A DNA stretch of 64,000 nucleotides from an uncultured Lachnospiraceae bacterium (GCA_947175055.1 CAMWLJ010000001.1:45322-109321), one strand, 5' to 3'; counted from the stretch's first letter, positions 28,029 to 37,660 are shown. Notes: generated by a model not told the origin, from the letters alone. A program made the numbers and translations.

Positions 28029-29830
28029 AAACGATGATGGCGAAGATGTCTATGCAGAGGCGGATGATGATCTATTTTGCAGTGCCCTTGTTGATCATAC
28101 AGATCGTAATTGCGGCTTCCTGCTATCCGGCGCTCCTGGTGAGATTTCGGAAACAGATGGATTACTTGCTGGGGCAGTCTATCAATCAGGCAGTTTCTTT
28201 CCTGGAAAGTTATATTCATAATATGGAATACCTTACGCAGCTGGTGGAAAACAACGGACAGATTTATGGTGTTTTGACTGCTGAGCAATTTTTGGGGAAG
28301 AAGAAGCCGGATGAGCAGTATATGGAATTCTATATGTTGAACAGGACCTTTAATTCACTTGAATTTTCCAATTCTTTATATCGGTTCGGATTGTATATTT
28401 CTGATGATATCGCTTATGTCAATAATAATTATTTCATATTTCCGCAAAGCAGATTGGAAGAACGGAACGACCATGCCAGAATGAAGGAATACTTTGCCAG
28501 TGGGAGGGACTATCTTGTGCTCAGTGAAGAGCGGAAAGATATTGGTTCCAGGGATACGTCCAAGATGCTGACCCTGTATCATCAGATTTCAAATAGCAGT
28601 ACCGAGGAGATCGTGGGAATATGCAGTATCAGTATTGATATGGATCGTATCGTGCAGGTGATGGAGAATGCAAATATTACTTCACATGGGCTTGTTTATC
28701 TGGTCAATGCGGAAGGGGAGGGAATCGTATCCAGTAATGAAACACTTTTTCAAGAATTGAGAGAATGGGATCTTTTTCCCTTGAAGGGGGAAGAGATATC
28801 CGGGCAGTCTGTAAAGATGGGAAGGACTACTTATTATGCAGACAGAAAGGATATTGAGAATACCGGATGGCAGATGGTCTCTCTGATTCCTGTTAGGGAA
28901 TACGATGGACAATATCGAAGTATGGTTTTGTTGGCGGTCATTTCAGTTGTCATTATGGCATTTACGATCATGATGGTTTCGTATTTCCTTTCCAATTATT
29001 ATGTAGGTCGTTTAAAGAAGCTGGGGCTTCAGATGAAGCATCTGCAGGACGGTAATTTAAACGTGCAGCTTCCCTCGGCCCAACAAGGAGATGAGATCGA
29101 AGAGGTATATCGGAATTTTAACTTCATGGTTGGTGAAGTTCGCAGATTATTGAAGGAGGAGTTTCAGCTTGGTAAGGATGTGAGGGTAGCAGAATTACGC
29201 GCTCTGCAGGCACAGATCAATCCGCACTTCTTGTATAATACACTTGACCTGATCAATTGGATCGCAATGGATTATGGTGCTGAGGATATCGAGAAGATCG
29301 CATGGAATCTGGCCCGATTTTATCGGCTGAGTCTCAATCGGGGGCAGGATCTTATCAGTATCGGTGAGGAGGTGGAGCATGTCCAGGTGTATGTCAATAT
29401 CCAGAAATTTCATTATGACGATGCGGTACACCTTGAAGTAGACATTCCGGAGGAGTTGAAGTCATTGGCATGTTTGAATATTATTTTGCAGCCTTTTGTG
29501 GAGAACGCGATCTTACACGGAATCGGTGAGAGGACGGAGATCAGCCAGTGCTCCATTTCCATTCGGGTACGGCAGCAAGGGGATGATATTCTGTTTACGG
29601 TCAAGGATGACGGGCCCGGTATGACGCAGAAGCAGATGGAGGAGGCGGAGATGCTTGATATCAGCCAGATCAAAGGCGGATATGGGGTTAAGAATATCAA
29701 CTTCCGTATTAAGCTGTGTTTCGGAGAAGAATACGGTGTTCGATATGAGAGCGTACTGGGAGAGGGAACGACAGCTTTTATTCTGATTCCGGCCATGACA
29801 ATGGAAGAGGCAGAGAAGAAGATCATGTGA
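28025..29830 (+). CDS. YesM-type sensor histidine kinase
   Basis: HAMP region, LRALQAQINPHFLYNTLDLINW (His kinase), HATPase VKDDGPGM; overlaps regulator by 4 nt. Confidence 0.93.
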   Translation: MKTMMAKMSMQRRMMIYFAVPLLIIQIVIAASCYPALLVRFRKQMDYLLGQSINQAVSFLESYIHNMEYLTQLVENNGQIYGVLTAEQFLGKKKPDEQYMEFYMLNRTFNSLEFSNSLYRFGLYISDDIAYVNNNYFIFPQSRLEERNDHARMKEYFASGRDYLVLSEERKDIGSRDTSKMLTLYHQISNSSTEEIVGICSISIDMDRIVQVMENANITSHGLVYLVNAEGEGIVSSNETLFQELREWDLFPLKGEEISGQSVKMGRTTYYADRKDIENTGWQMVSLIPVREYDGQYRSMVLLAVISVVIMAFTIMMVSYFLSNYYVGRLKKLGLQMKHLQDGNLNVQLPSAQQGDEIEEVYRNFNFMVGEVRRLLKEEFQLGKDVRVAELRALQAQINPHFLYNTLDLINWIAMDYGAEDIEKIAWNLARFYRLSLNRGQDLISIGEEVEHVQVYVNIQKFHYDDAVHLEVDIPEELKSLACLNIILQPFVENAILHGIGERTEISQCSISIRVRQQGDDILFTVKDDGPGMTQKQMEEAEMLDISQIKGGYGVKNINFRIKLCFGEEYGVRYESVLGEGTTAFILIPAMTMEEAEKKIM

Positions 29831-29922
29831 GTCGGTGGTAAAACCTGGGTTTGGATAATTTGTACACATATTCTTTTTTATGTTCCACAAAAGCACAAAA
29901 ATTGACAAGAAATTAGCGTTAG

Positions 29923-29949
29923 AAAGCAGCGAATCAGCTGCTTTTTTTT
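29923..29949 (+). terminator. Rho-independent terminator
   Basis: AAAGCAGC-gaatca-GCTGCTTT followed by a T run. Confidence 0.85.
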
Positions 29950-30143
29950 GTCCTGTTTTGGGATCTATTTTCGTCATTTAGTTTATGAAAGTAAAAAAAT
30001 ACAGGAGAAAAATAAACAAAAAGGAAAAGAGCATAAGATATTCCTTAATATCATAGTTTTGCCTCATTCAAATTGCACAAAATATTTCTTATAATTTATG
30101 TAATGTTTGTGAAAGGATAAATAAAAGGAAAGGAAGAAAGAAC

Positions 30144-31058
30144 ATGAAAGCTTTTATGGAAGAAGTAAAAAAGAACAAGGCGCTCTTTGTCATGGCGGCT
30201 CCGGCAGTGCTTCTCGTATTGGTCATGCAGTATCTGCCCATGTCGGGTCTGGTATTGGCATTTAAGAACTACCGGTATGATATGGGCGTCTTCGGCAGTG
30301 ATTGGAACGGGCTGGCAAATTTCTCCTACCTGTTCTCATCCGGTACAGGTTGGTTGATCACCAGGAATACCATTCTCTATAATCTCTTGAACTTGATCAC
30401 ATCACAAATGTTGGCTGTATTGATCGCGATCTTTATCACGGAGATGAATGGGAAGATATTCAAGAAAGTGTCTCAGTCGGTTATTTTCCTGCCTTATTTC
30501 ATTTCATGGGTCATTGTCGGCGTATTTGTATACAACATTTTTAACTATGAGACAGGTCTTATGAATGGACTGCTGACTGCCGTAGGTCTAGAGGCGGTCA
30601 ACATGTATGACAAGCCGGGAGCATGGCCGGTCATTATCTGTATCTTTAATTCCTGGAAATGGTGTGGATATAATTCGGTCATCTATATTGCCGCGATCAC
30701 CGGTGTGGATTCAGAAATTTATGAAGCGGCGTCTATCGATGGCGCGACAATCTTCCAGAGGATCCGCGCGATTACATTGCCGAGCATCAAACCTACCATT
30801 ATCACTATGCTTCTCCTGCAGGTGGGACGTATTCTGCGTGGCGATTTCGAGATGTTCTATCAGATTGTTGGTAATAACGGACAGCTATATAATGCAACAG
30901 ATGTTATTGACACCTATGTATTCCGCTCCTTGATGCAGAATTCCAATATCGGTATGACTGCGGCGGCATCTTTCTATCAGTCGGCACTCTGCTTTATCAT
31001 TATCATGGTCGTAAATGCAGTAGTGAAGAGGATTGATGCAGACTATGCTTTGTTCTAA
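30144..31058 (+). CDS. LplB-like carbohydrate ABC transporter permease
   Basis: 304 aa; EAASIDGATIFQRIRAITLPSIKPTI (EAA loop); LplB/YtcP-type arrangement. Confidence 0.9.
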   Translation: MKAFMEEVKKNKALFVMAAPAVLLVLVMQYLPMSGLVLAFKNYRYDMGVFGSDWNGLANFSYLFSSGTGWLITRNTILYNLLNLITSQMLAVLIAIFITEMNGKIFKKVSQSVIFLPYFISWVIVGVFVYNIFNYETGLMNGLLTAVGLEAVNMYDKPGAWPVIICIFNSWKWCGYNSVIYIAAITGVDSEIYEAASIDGATIFQRIRAITLPSIKPTIITMLLLQVGRILRGDFEMFYQIVGNNGQLYNATDVIDTYVFRSLMQNSNIGMTAAASFYQSALCFIIIMVVNAVVKRIDADYALF

Positions 31059-31075
31059 AAAGGGAGGGATGAGAA

Positions 31076-31984
31076 ATGGCTAACAATATGCAAGGTGTAA
31101 AAATTAAAATGAGTCCGTCAACGAAGTTGTTCTATGTCATTTGCTATGTAGTGGTAACGATCGTTGCATTGGCATGTCTTCTTCCATTTATCATGCTGAT
31201 ATCCGGATCTTTTTCTTCGGAGCAGGCTATTCGATTTCAGGGATACGGACTTTTACCCAGAGAGTTTTCAACTGCAGCGTACGAGCTTATTTTTAAGACA
31301 CCCATAACAGTTATCAGGGCATATGGCGTATCGATCTTTATCACGGTCGCCGGAACTGCACTTGGACTTTTATTTACAACTATGACAGCGTATGTCATTG
31401 CAAGACAAGATTTCAAATACAGAAATCAGTTATCCTTTTTCTTCTATTTTACAACGTTGTTTAATGGAGGAATGGTATGTACGTACATTTTCTATATACA
31501 GTACCTGCATTTGAAAGATAATATGTTGGCATTGATCCTGCCCTCTATGTTCAATGTGTTTTATCTACTGATCATGAGGACATTTGTAGCAGCGATCCCG
31601 ACGGCACTGATCGAATCGGCTAAGATTGACGGCGCAGGAGAGTATAAGATATTCTTCAGGATCATTCTACCATTGCTGAAATCCGGTCTGGCAACGATCG
31701 GCTTGTTTCTGGCCCTGGGCTACTGGAATGATTGGTACAATGCAATGCTGTATATGAATGATGAAAAGCGTTATCCGTTACAGTATATGTTGTACAGCCT
31801 GATGCAGAAGACACAGGCAATGGCGGCGATCGCCAGTCAGGCAAACATTCAGATGATTGATATGCCTTCTAACTCTTTAAAACTTGCTATGGCAGTGGTG
31901 GCTACCGGTCCGATCGTATTGGTATATCCGTTTGTACAGAAATATTTCGTAAAGGGTGTCACGGTGGGGTCCGTAAAAGGTTGA
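31076..31984 (+). CDS. LplC/YtcP-like carbohydrate ABC transporter permease
   Basis: 302 aa; ESAKIDGAGEYKIFFRIILPLLKSGLATIGLFLALGYWNDWYNAMLYMND. Confidence 0.9.
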   Translation: MANNMQGVKIKMSPSTKLFYVICYVVVTIVALACLLPFIMLISGSFSSEQAIRFQGYGLLPREFSTAAYELIFKTPITVIRAYGVSIFITVAGTALGLLFTTMTAYVIARQDFKYRNQLSFFFYFTTLFNGGMVCTYIFYIQYLHLKDNMLALILPSMFNVFYLLIMRTFVAAIPTALIESAKIDGAGEYKIFFRIILPLLKSGLATIGLFLALGYWNDWYNAMLYMNDEKRYPLQYMLYSLMQKTQAMAAIASQANIQMIDMPSNSLKLAMAVVATGPIVLVYPFVQKYFVKGVTVGSVKG

Positions 31985-32082
31985 TACGCATAAGATGCAG
32001 GCAGAAATGGAAGACTAAATATTTGGGTTAAAATAAAAATTTATATATAACATTTTAACAAAACATAACAGGAGGAAAATTT

Positions 32083-33648
32083 ATGATCAAGAGAACAAAA
32101 ACACTGAAAAGACTGCTGGCTACAGGAATGGCAGCCATCATGACGGCGGGTATGCTTACCGGCTGCGGAGGCGGATCCTCAAATTCAACAGATAGTTCGT
32201 CCGGTCAGGAAAGTTCCGGTGCAGAGAGTGCAGAGGCGGAAGGAGGCGAGGCGGCAGCCGGAGAACTGGATACTTCCAAGGAAGTGGCTTTGTCCATGTA
32301 CGTGATCAGTGACCGTCCGGCAGGACAGGATATAGTGGATGAGAATTTGAATAAGATCTTGAAGGAGAAGCTGAATTGTACATTGAAGATCAACTATATC
32401 GGATGGGCGGAATATGCTAACAAGTACCCGCTTTTGTTCTCCTCAGGAGAGGAATTCGATATGGCATATGCTGCCAGCTGGCTGAATTATCCATCCCTTG
32501 CACAGAAGGGCGCTTTTATGAACCTGGATGAACTGTGGCCGACCTATGCACCGGATAACTTTGCAGCCGCGCCGGAGGCAGCCAAGGAGCAGGCTACAGT
32601 AGCGGGACATTATTACTGTGTTCCACAGCAGTTTGCTACGACCAATGCATATGGAGCGATCTATCGTAAAGATCTGGTAGAGGGAAGTGACTGGGACGGT
32701 GTGATGGAAACTTTTGAAGATATCGAAGAATACTGTGATATCGTCAAAGAACTGCACCCGGAGATTGAGCCGCTTGATCAGTATTCGGCGGCGCCGGAAT
32801 GGTCTCTCACTTATATGAGACACCAGGGCTATAATGCTTTGGCAGAGGGCATCCGTTATCTTTGGTATGATCCAACAGAAGAAAATCCGAAGGTAGTTGC
32901 CAATGAGAGCTATGAAAAGATGCCGGAATTCCTGGAAATGATGGCGAGATGGAATGAAAAAGGATTCTTTACAAAGTCTGCCCTGTCAGATACGGATTCT
33001 CAAAAATTCCAGAATGGTAAAGCTGCGCTGCGCGTTCATAACATTGATACTTACCGTGGTCAGGCGATCCTGCATCCGGATTGGGGTGTAAGCTATTCCA
33101 ATTTTGTTAAGAATTTGTCGCATCTTCCGTACACACAGGACTGTATGGTGATTTCCAATACTTCCAAGAATCCGGAGAGAGCGATGGCTCTTTGGAATTT
33201 GATCACAACGGATCAGGAAGTATATGATGCGTTCATGTACGGTGTTCTGGATGTTACGTATACGCTGCAAGATGATCAGTTTGATATCACGGACAAAGAT
33301 TTATATGGCGAGGGTGCTATGTGGGCTGCTCGTACGAATGAACTCAACAGGAATCCAGTGGGAACACCGGAAGAGTTTGATATCATGAAAGCGGAATTTG
33401 AAGAGACGATCGCTGCAAACAATACCGCAGAAAAATATTCGGCATTTGTTTTTGATACGAGCACGGTGGAGACAGAGCTGGCAGCTTGTAACAATGTTTG
33501 GCAGCAGTATTGGTGGCCTCTTGAGCTGGCATATACAGATAGAGAGACAGGGCTGGCAGAATATGCGGAAAAGATGAAGGCTGCAGGTCTCGATAAGATC
33601 ATGGAAGAAGCACAGAGACAGCTGGATGAGTATACGGCAAGCCACTAA
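32083..33648 (+). CDS. LplA-like extracellular solute-binding lipoprotein
   Basis: Lipobox TAGMLTGCGG; DUF3502-like C-terminal region; operon position. Confidence 0.9.
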   Translation: MIKRTKTLKRLLATGMAAIMTAGMLTGCGGGSSNSTDSSSGQESSGAESAEAEGGEAAAGELDTSKEVALSMYVISDRPAGQDIVDENLNKILKEKLNCTLKINYIGWAEYANKYPLLFSSGEEFDMAYAASWLNYPSLAQKGAFMNLDELWPTYAPDNFAAAPEAAKEQATVAGHYYCVPQQFATTNAYGAIYRKDLVEGSDWDGVMETFEDIEEYCDIVKELHPEIEPLDQYSAAPEWSLTYMRHQGYNALAEGIRYLWYDPTEENPKVVANESYEKMPEFLEMMARWNEKGFFTKSALSDTDSQKFQNGKAALRVHNIDTYRGQAILHPDWGVSYSNFVKNLSHLPYTQDCMVISNTSKNPERAMALWNLITTDQEVYDAFMYGVLDVTYTLQDDQFDITDKDLYGEGAMWAARTNELNRNPVGTPEEFDIMKAEFEETIAANNTAEKYSAFVFDTSTVETELAACNNVWQQYWWPLELAYTDRETGLAEYAEKMKAAGLDKIMEEAQRQLDEYTASH

Positions 33649-33745
33649 TAACGAAATATTTGTCATATAATGAATTTGGTTTCACAAAAACAGGCGTACA
33701 GTTTACAATATTGTGTAAAGAAATGTAGACTTACTGCGTGATAAC

Positions 33746-33786
33746 AGAGCACCGTGCAGAAATAATGGTTCGGTGCTCTTGTTTTT
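33746..33786 (+). terminator. Rho-independent terminator after the binding-protein gene
   Basis: AGAGCACCG-N16-CGGTGCTCT followed by TGTTTTT. Confidence 0.75.
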
Positions 33787-33861
33787 CAATCATAATGGAG
33801 GTAAGTTTGAAAAATCACACTGAGGTGCTGTTTTTCGCAGCCTTCGCAAAAATAGCTTCGG

Positions 33862-33967
33862 CACAAATTCTGTTGATCGCAGAGCAAAATTGGAGTATTC
33901 CTTCGGAAAACTCTGAAATTCTGCTCGCGTCCTCAGCGTAAAACGCTTCGGAATGGAGGAAAATATG
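33862..33967 (+). repeat. 106-bp dispersed repeat, copy A (supplies SD/ATG of GH30 gene)
   Basis: Differs from 36784-36889 at about 8 of 106 positions by eye. Confidence 0.9.
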
Positions 33968-35314
33968 AAGAAAGCAACGATGTTTACAACTGTATTTTGC
34001 AGTGAAGGTGTCCGGCAGGAAACCTATGAGACGAGTCTGGTCCCCGACAGTAAGGCCCAGGAAGCAGATGTGGTGAATGTATATCCACATAAAAGGTATC
34101 AGACGATCAAGGGCTTTGGGGCGGCGCTCACGGAGTCGGCAGGCTATACGCTGGCGCGGATGAGCGAAGGGAAGCGGCAGGAGATCGTGGATGTCTGTTA
34201 TGGCAAAGACGGGATTGGGTATACACTGGGTAGGATCCATATGGACAGCTGCGATTTCTCCGTCAGCAATTATTGTGCGGTGGAGAATGCGGAAGATCCT
34301 GCATTCGGGGATTTTACGCTGGAACGGGATGCGAAGTATGTGCAGCCTCTTTTGAAGATGGCTGCAGATGCACTGGGGAAACCGGTCTTATTGCTGCTTT
34401 CTCCCTGGTCACCGCCGGCCTTTATGAAAGAGACGGGCGTGCGCAACGGCGGTGGGCATTTGCGTAGAGAGTGTTATCAGACCTATGCGGATTACGTGGT
34501 AAAATATATCACCGAGTATGAGAAGCGAGGGATGCCGATAGACTGTATGACGGTGCAGAATGAACCTCTGGCCGTACAGACATGGGATTCTTGCGAGTAT
34601 ACGGCAGAAGAAGAGAAGGAGTTTTTAAGAGACTACCTGTATCCGGCGCTGCGAGAGAACGGACTGGAGCATGTGAAGCTGTATATTTGGGATCACAACA
34701 AGGAGCGGGTCTATGAACGGGCTTGTGAGATCGTGGATGAGACGACGAAGGACATGGTGGCAGGGGTGGCCTATCACTGGTATTCGGGAGATCATTTTGA
34801 GACTTTGCAGATGGTAAGGGAGGATTTTCCGGAACTGATGCTGATGCGCAGTGAAGGCTGCGTGGAATATGCCAGAGGGAAAGAGCATGTACAGGATGAC
34901 ATGCGCCATGCCAAGTTGTATGCACATGACCTGATCGGGGACCTGAACCATGGAATGAACAGCTGGCTGGACTGGAATCTGGTATTGGATGAACAGGGTG
35001 GCCCTAATCATGTTGGAAATTTCTGTAATGCGCCGGTGATGTGCGATACGACCACGGATACGGTGGAGTATAAACCCATGTTCTACGCCATCGGACAATT
35101 CAGTAAATATATTCTACCGGGTGCTGTCAGGATTGGTTGTTCCAGCTTTTCACCGGAGGTGGAGGTGACTGCAGCGCAAAACCCGGACGGTTCGGTGGCA
35201 GTGGTGATCCTGTATACCGGTAAGGGCAGGAAGATGATACACTTGCGGACGGAAGGGAAAGTCACGAAAGTTGTTTTGCCTGGGAACAGCGTATCGACGG
35301 TGGTTCTTCAATGA
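33965..35314 (+). CDS. glycoside hydrolase family 30 (glucosylceramidase/beta-1,6-glucanase-like)
   Basis: YQTIKGFGAALTESAGYTL, SPWSPPAFMKETG, MTVQNEPL (acid/base) and LMRSEGCVEY (nucleophile region); no signal peptide. ORF opens at 33953. Confidence 0.88.
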   Translation: MKKATMFTTVFCSEGVRQETYETSLVPDSKAQEADVVNVYPHKRYQTIKGFGAALTESAGYTLARMSEGKRQEIVDVCYGKDGIGYTLGRIHMDSCDFSVSNYCAVENAEDPAFGDFTLERDAKYVQPLLKMAADALGKPVLLLLSPWSPPAFMKETGVRNGGGHLRRECYQTYADYVVKYITEYEKRGMPIDCMTVQNEPLAVQTWDSCEYTAEEEKEFLRDYLYPALRENGLEHVKLYIWDHNKERVYERACEIVDETTKDMVAGVAYHWYSGDHFETLQMVREDFPELMLMRSEGCVEYARGKEHVQDDMRHAKLYAHDLIGDLNHGMNSWLDWNLVLDEQGGPNHVGNFCNAPVMCDTTTDTVEYKPMFYAIGQFSKYILPGAVRIGCSSFSPEVEVTAAQNPDGSVAVVILYTGKGRKMIHLRTEGKVTKVVLPGNSVSTVVLQ

Positions 35315-35380
35315 TCGATGTTAAAGAAAAGGAATAGCAGAAAAAATGGAACAAAAAACTGCTTCGGCATGGAGGTAAGT

Positions 35381-36547
35381 ATGGATATCAAAGGTGTCAA
35401 TCTGGGAAATTGGCTGGTTTTGGAAAAATGGATGAGCCCGGGACTGTTTGCGGGAACTACAGCGGAGGACGAGTATTATCTTCCAACGCAGCTTCCGCGG
35501 GAAGTGTACGAGGCGAGGATTAAGACTCACCGCGCAGAATATATCACGGAACGGGATTTTACGAGGATCAAAGCCATGGGCATGAATACCGTGCGGATTC
35601 CGGTACCCTATTTTATCTTTGGGGACAGAGAGCCTTTCATAGGCTGTGTAGAGGAGCTGGATCGGGCTTTTAACTGGGCGGAGCGGTACGGACTTAAAAT
35701 ATTGATCGATCTGCATACTGCGCCGGACAGTCAGAATGGCTTCGACAATGGCGGGATCAGCGGTGTGTGCAAGTGGTCTCAGGAACCGGAGGAAGTGGAG
35801 TTTGAACTAACGGTATTAGAGCGGTTGGCGCAGCGTTATGGTAAGAGAGAAGGTCTGTGGGGGATTGAAGTGATCAATGAGCCCATCACAGAAGAGACTT
35901 GGAATCTAATGGGGGTAGAAGAACGATATCCGGCGGTGGATCCCAAGAAGGCGGCAGGAACAAAGCCCAATACCCTTGCCTTTATCAGGCAGTTTTATCT
36001 GGATGCCTATGACCGGTTGCGTAAATATCTGTCAGAAGAGAAGTACGTGGTGATTCATGATGCGTTCCTTTTGAAAGCCTGGAAGGATTTCATGCGAGAG
36101 GATAAGTATAAGAATGTGGTGCTGGATACGCATCAATATCTGATGATGGCGGAAGGGATGGGCTGTGAGCAGACTGTGGAAGGCTATGTGAAGTTCATCA
36201 AGGAGCATTACGAGAATGATATTCGGGAAATGCAGGAATATTTTCCGGTGATCTGCGGTGAGTGGTGTCTCTTCAACTCGCTGGCAGTAGGCCGGGATAC
36301 GAAGGGCGGTCAGACTGTGTTAAACGGTCAGGAAGGGATGTCGAAGGAGAGTGTCAGCGACGAAGAGAAGAGAAAGATCTACCGGGCGCTGGCGTATGCG
36401 CAGCTTGAGGCATGGAAAGCAGGCAGCGGTTATTTCTACTGGAGTTATAAATTGTTAGTCGATACCGTCAATGAGGCCGGCTGGGTAGGCTGGGACAGTT
36501 GGGATCTGGGTCGTTGCGTAGATTTCGGATGGTTTCCGACAGAGTGA
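35381..36547 (+). CDS. glycoside hydrolase family 5, exo-beta-1,3-glucanase-like
   Basis: MDIKGVNLGNWLVLEKWM, NTVRIPVPYFIF, GIEVINEP (acid/base), PVICGEWC (nucleophile); no signal peptide. ORF opens at 35318. Confidence 0.88.
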   Translation: MDIKGVNLGNWLVLEKWMSPGLFAGTTAEDEYYLPTQLPREVYEARIKTHRAEYITERDFTRIKAMGMNTVRIPVPYFIFGDREPFIGCVEELDRAFNWAERYGLKILIDLHTAPDSQNGFDNGGISGVCKWSQEPEEVEFELTVLERLAQRYGKREGLWGIEVINEPITEETWNLMGVEERYPAVDPKKAAGTKPNTLAFIRQFYLDAYDRLRKYLSEEKYVVIHDAFLLKAWKDFMREDKYKNVVLDTHQYLMMAEGMGCEQTVEGYVKFIKEHYENDIREMQEYFPVICGEWCLFNSLAVGRDTKGGQTVLNGQEGMSKESVSDEEKRKIYRALAYAQLEAWKAGSGYFYWSYKLLVDTVNEAGWVGWDSWDLGRCVDFGWFPTE

Positions 36548-36569
36548 TCTATATTGATATATTTGTGAG

Positions 36570-36595
36570 AAGCGGTAGAGAGATCTGCCGCTTTT
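36570..36595 (+). terminator. probable terminator after GH5
   Basis: AAGCGG-N12-CCGCTT followed by TTC. Confidence 0.45.
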
Positions 36596-36783
36596 CATAC
36601 TGGAAATCTGTATGGACCTCTTATATGACAAAAGCAATGACCGCAGTGCGATGCCTTACTATTCCATAGTATTCTTCTATTGTTTATAATGGTTTATGTC
36701 GGAACGCGTCAACAGACCGGTAAGAAGGTTGAATAAATTCTCTGATGAGCAATTTAGCCAACCAAGAATTTGTGTCGAAGAGT

Positions 36784-36889
36784 CACAAATTCTGTTGATC
36801 GCAGAGCAAAATCGGAGTATTCCTTCGGAAAACTCCTAAATTCTGCTCGCGTCCTCAGCGCAAGGCGCTTCGGAATGGCGTAAAATATG
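36784..36889 (+). repeat. 106-bp dispersed repeat, copy B (decayed SD, ATG followed by TAA)
   Basis: Same sequence as 33862-33967 with GGAGG changed to GGCGT; ends ATGTAAG. Confidence 0.9.
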
Positions 36890-36985
36890 TAAGAATTGTA
36901 TGAATAAGGTTATTGTCTATTATGAATGTGTATTATCGTGGAATGGCGACAGTAACGGAGCAACCAGGAAAATGGAGGAATACTT

Positions 36986-37504
36986 ATGGAGACATTGAAC
37001 ATGACCGCGGCGAGAGACCAAAAGCAATTTTACAAGCTTCTGGATAACCTGATCAGTACGAACAAGGAATTCCAGATCATGATAACGGTTCCTTCGGGAA
37101 CAAAAGATACAGCGGCACAGGAGAAAGATGTGACTTTGTCATCGTATGTGACAAGAGATCTGGAGAAAGATGTGACGGATATGATCCATGAGATCGGTGT
37201 GCCGGCACATATCAAAGGGTATCAGTATCTGCGGGAAGCAATCATGATGTCTGTAGAGGATGTGGAAATGCTTGGCTCCATCACGAAAGTGTTGTATCCG
37301 ACCATTGCGAAGAAGTACCAGACCACACCCAGCCGGGTGGAGCGTGCTATCCGTCATGCGATCGAGGTTGCTTGGTCGAGAGGGCGGATGGAGACATTGG
37401 ACGCGCTATTTGGCTATACGATCAATACCGGAAAGGGGAAGCCTACTAACTCGGAATTTATTGCATTGATAGCGGATAAGATACGATTGCAGTACAGACA
37501 TTGA
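36986..37504 (+). CDS. stand-alone Spo0A C-terminal DNA-binding domain protein (no receiver)
   Basis: [67 protein letters not shown]...[19 protein letters not shown] is the Spo0A effector domain; only about 60 aa precede it. Confidence 0.93.
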   Translation: METLNMTAARDQKQFYKLLDNLISTNKEFQIMITVPSGTKDTAAQEKDVTLSSYVTRDLEKDVTDMIHEIGVPAHIKGYQYLREAIMMSVEDVEMLGSITKVLYPTIAKKYQTTPSRVERAIRHAIEVAWSRGRMETLDALFGYTINTGKGKPTNSEFIALIADKIRLQYRH

Positions 37505-37544
37505 CGTCACCTCTTTTGTTATAATGTCCAAGTCGTATTATTCT

Positions 37545-37660
37545 CGCGAGCAACGAGCCGAGTGGCTGCTTAAGAGATGCAAAGCATCTCTAGACATTTG
37601 GCGACTGCCGCGAGGGTCAAATACTCCGCTGCTTGCATCGGGTCTTTGATTTTGATGGGG
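37545..37660 (+). repeat. dispersed palindromic repeat, long copy
   Basis: CGCGAGCAACGAGCCGAGTGG start shared with 3307-3327; contains hairpin GAGATGC-AAA-GCATCTC and GCGAGGGTCAAATAC related to 41854-41895. Confidence 0.7.

Noticed and set aside
33738-33941. 67-aa ORF between the binding protein and GH30
   Set aside because: It lies within a terminator and the dispersed repeat; best explained as repeat-derived sequence, not a gene.
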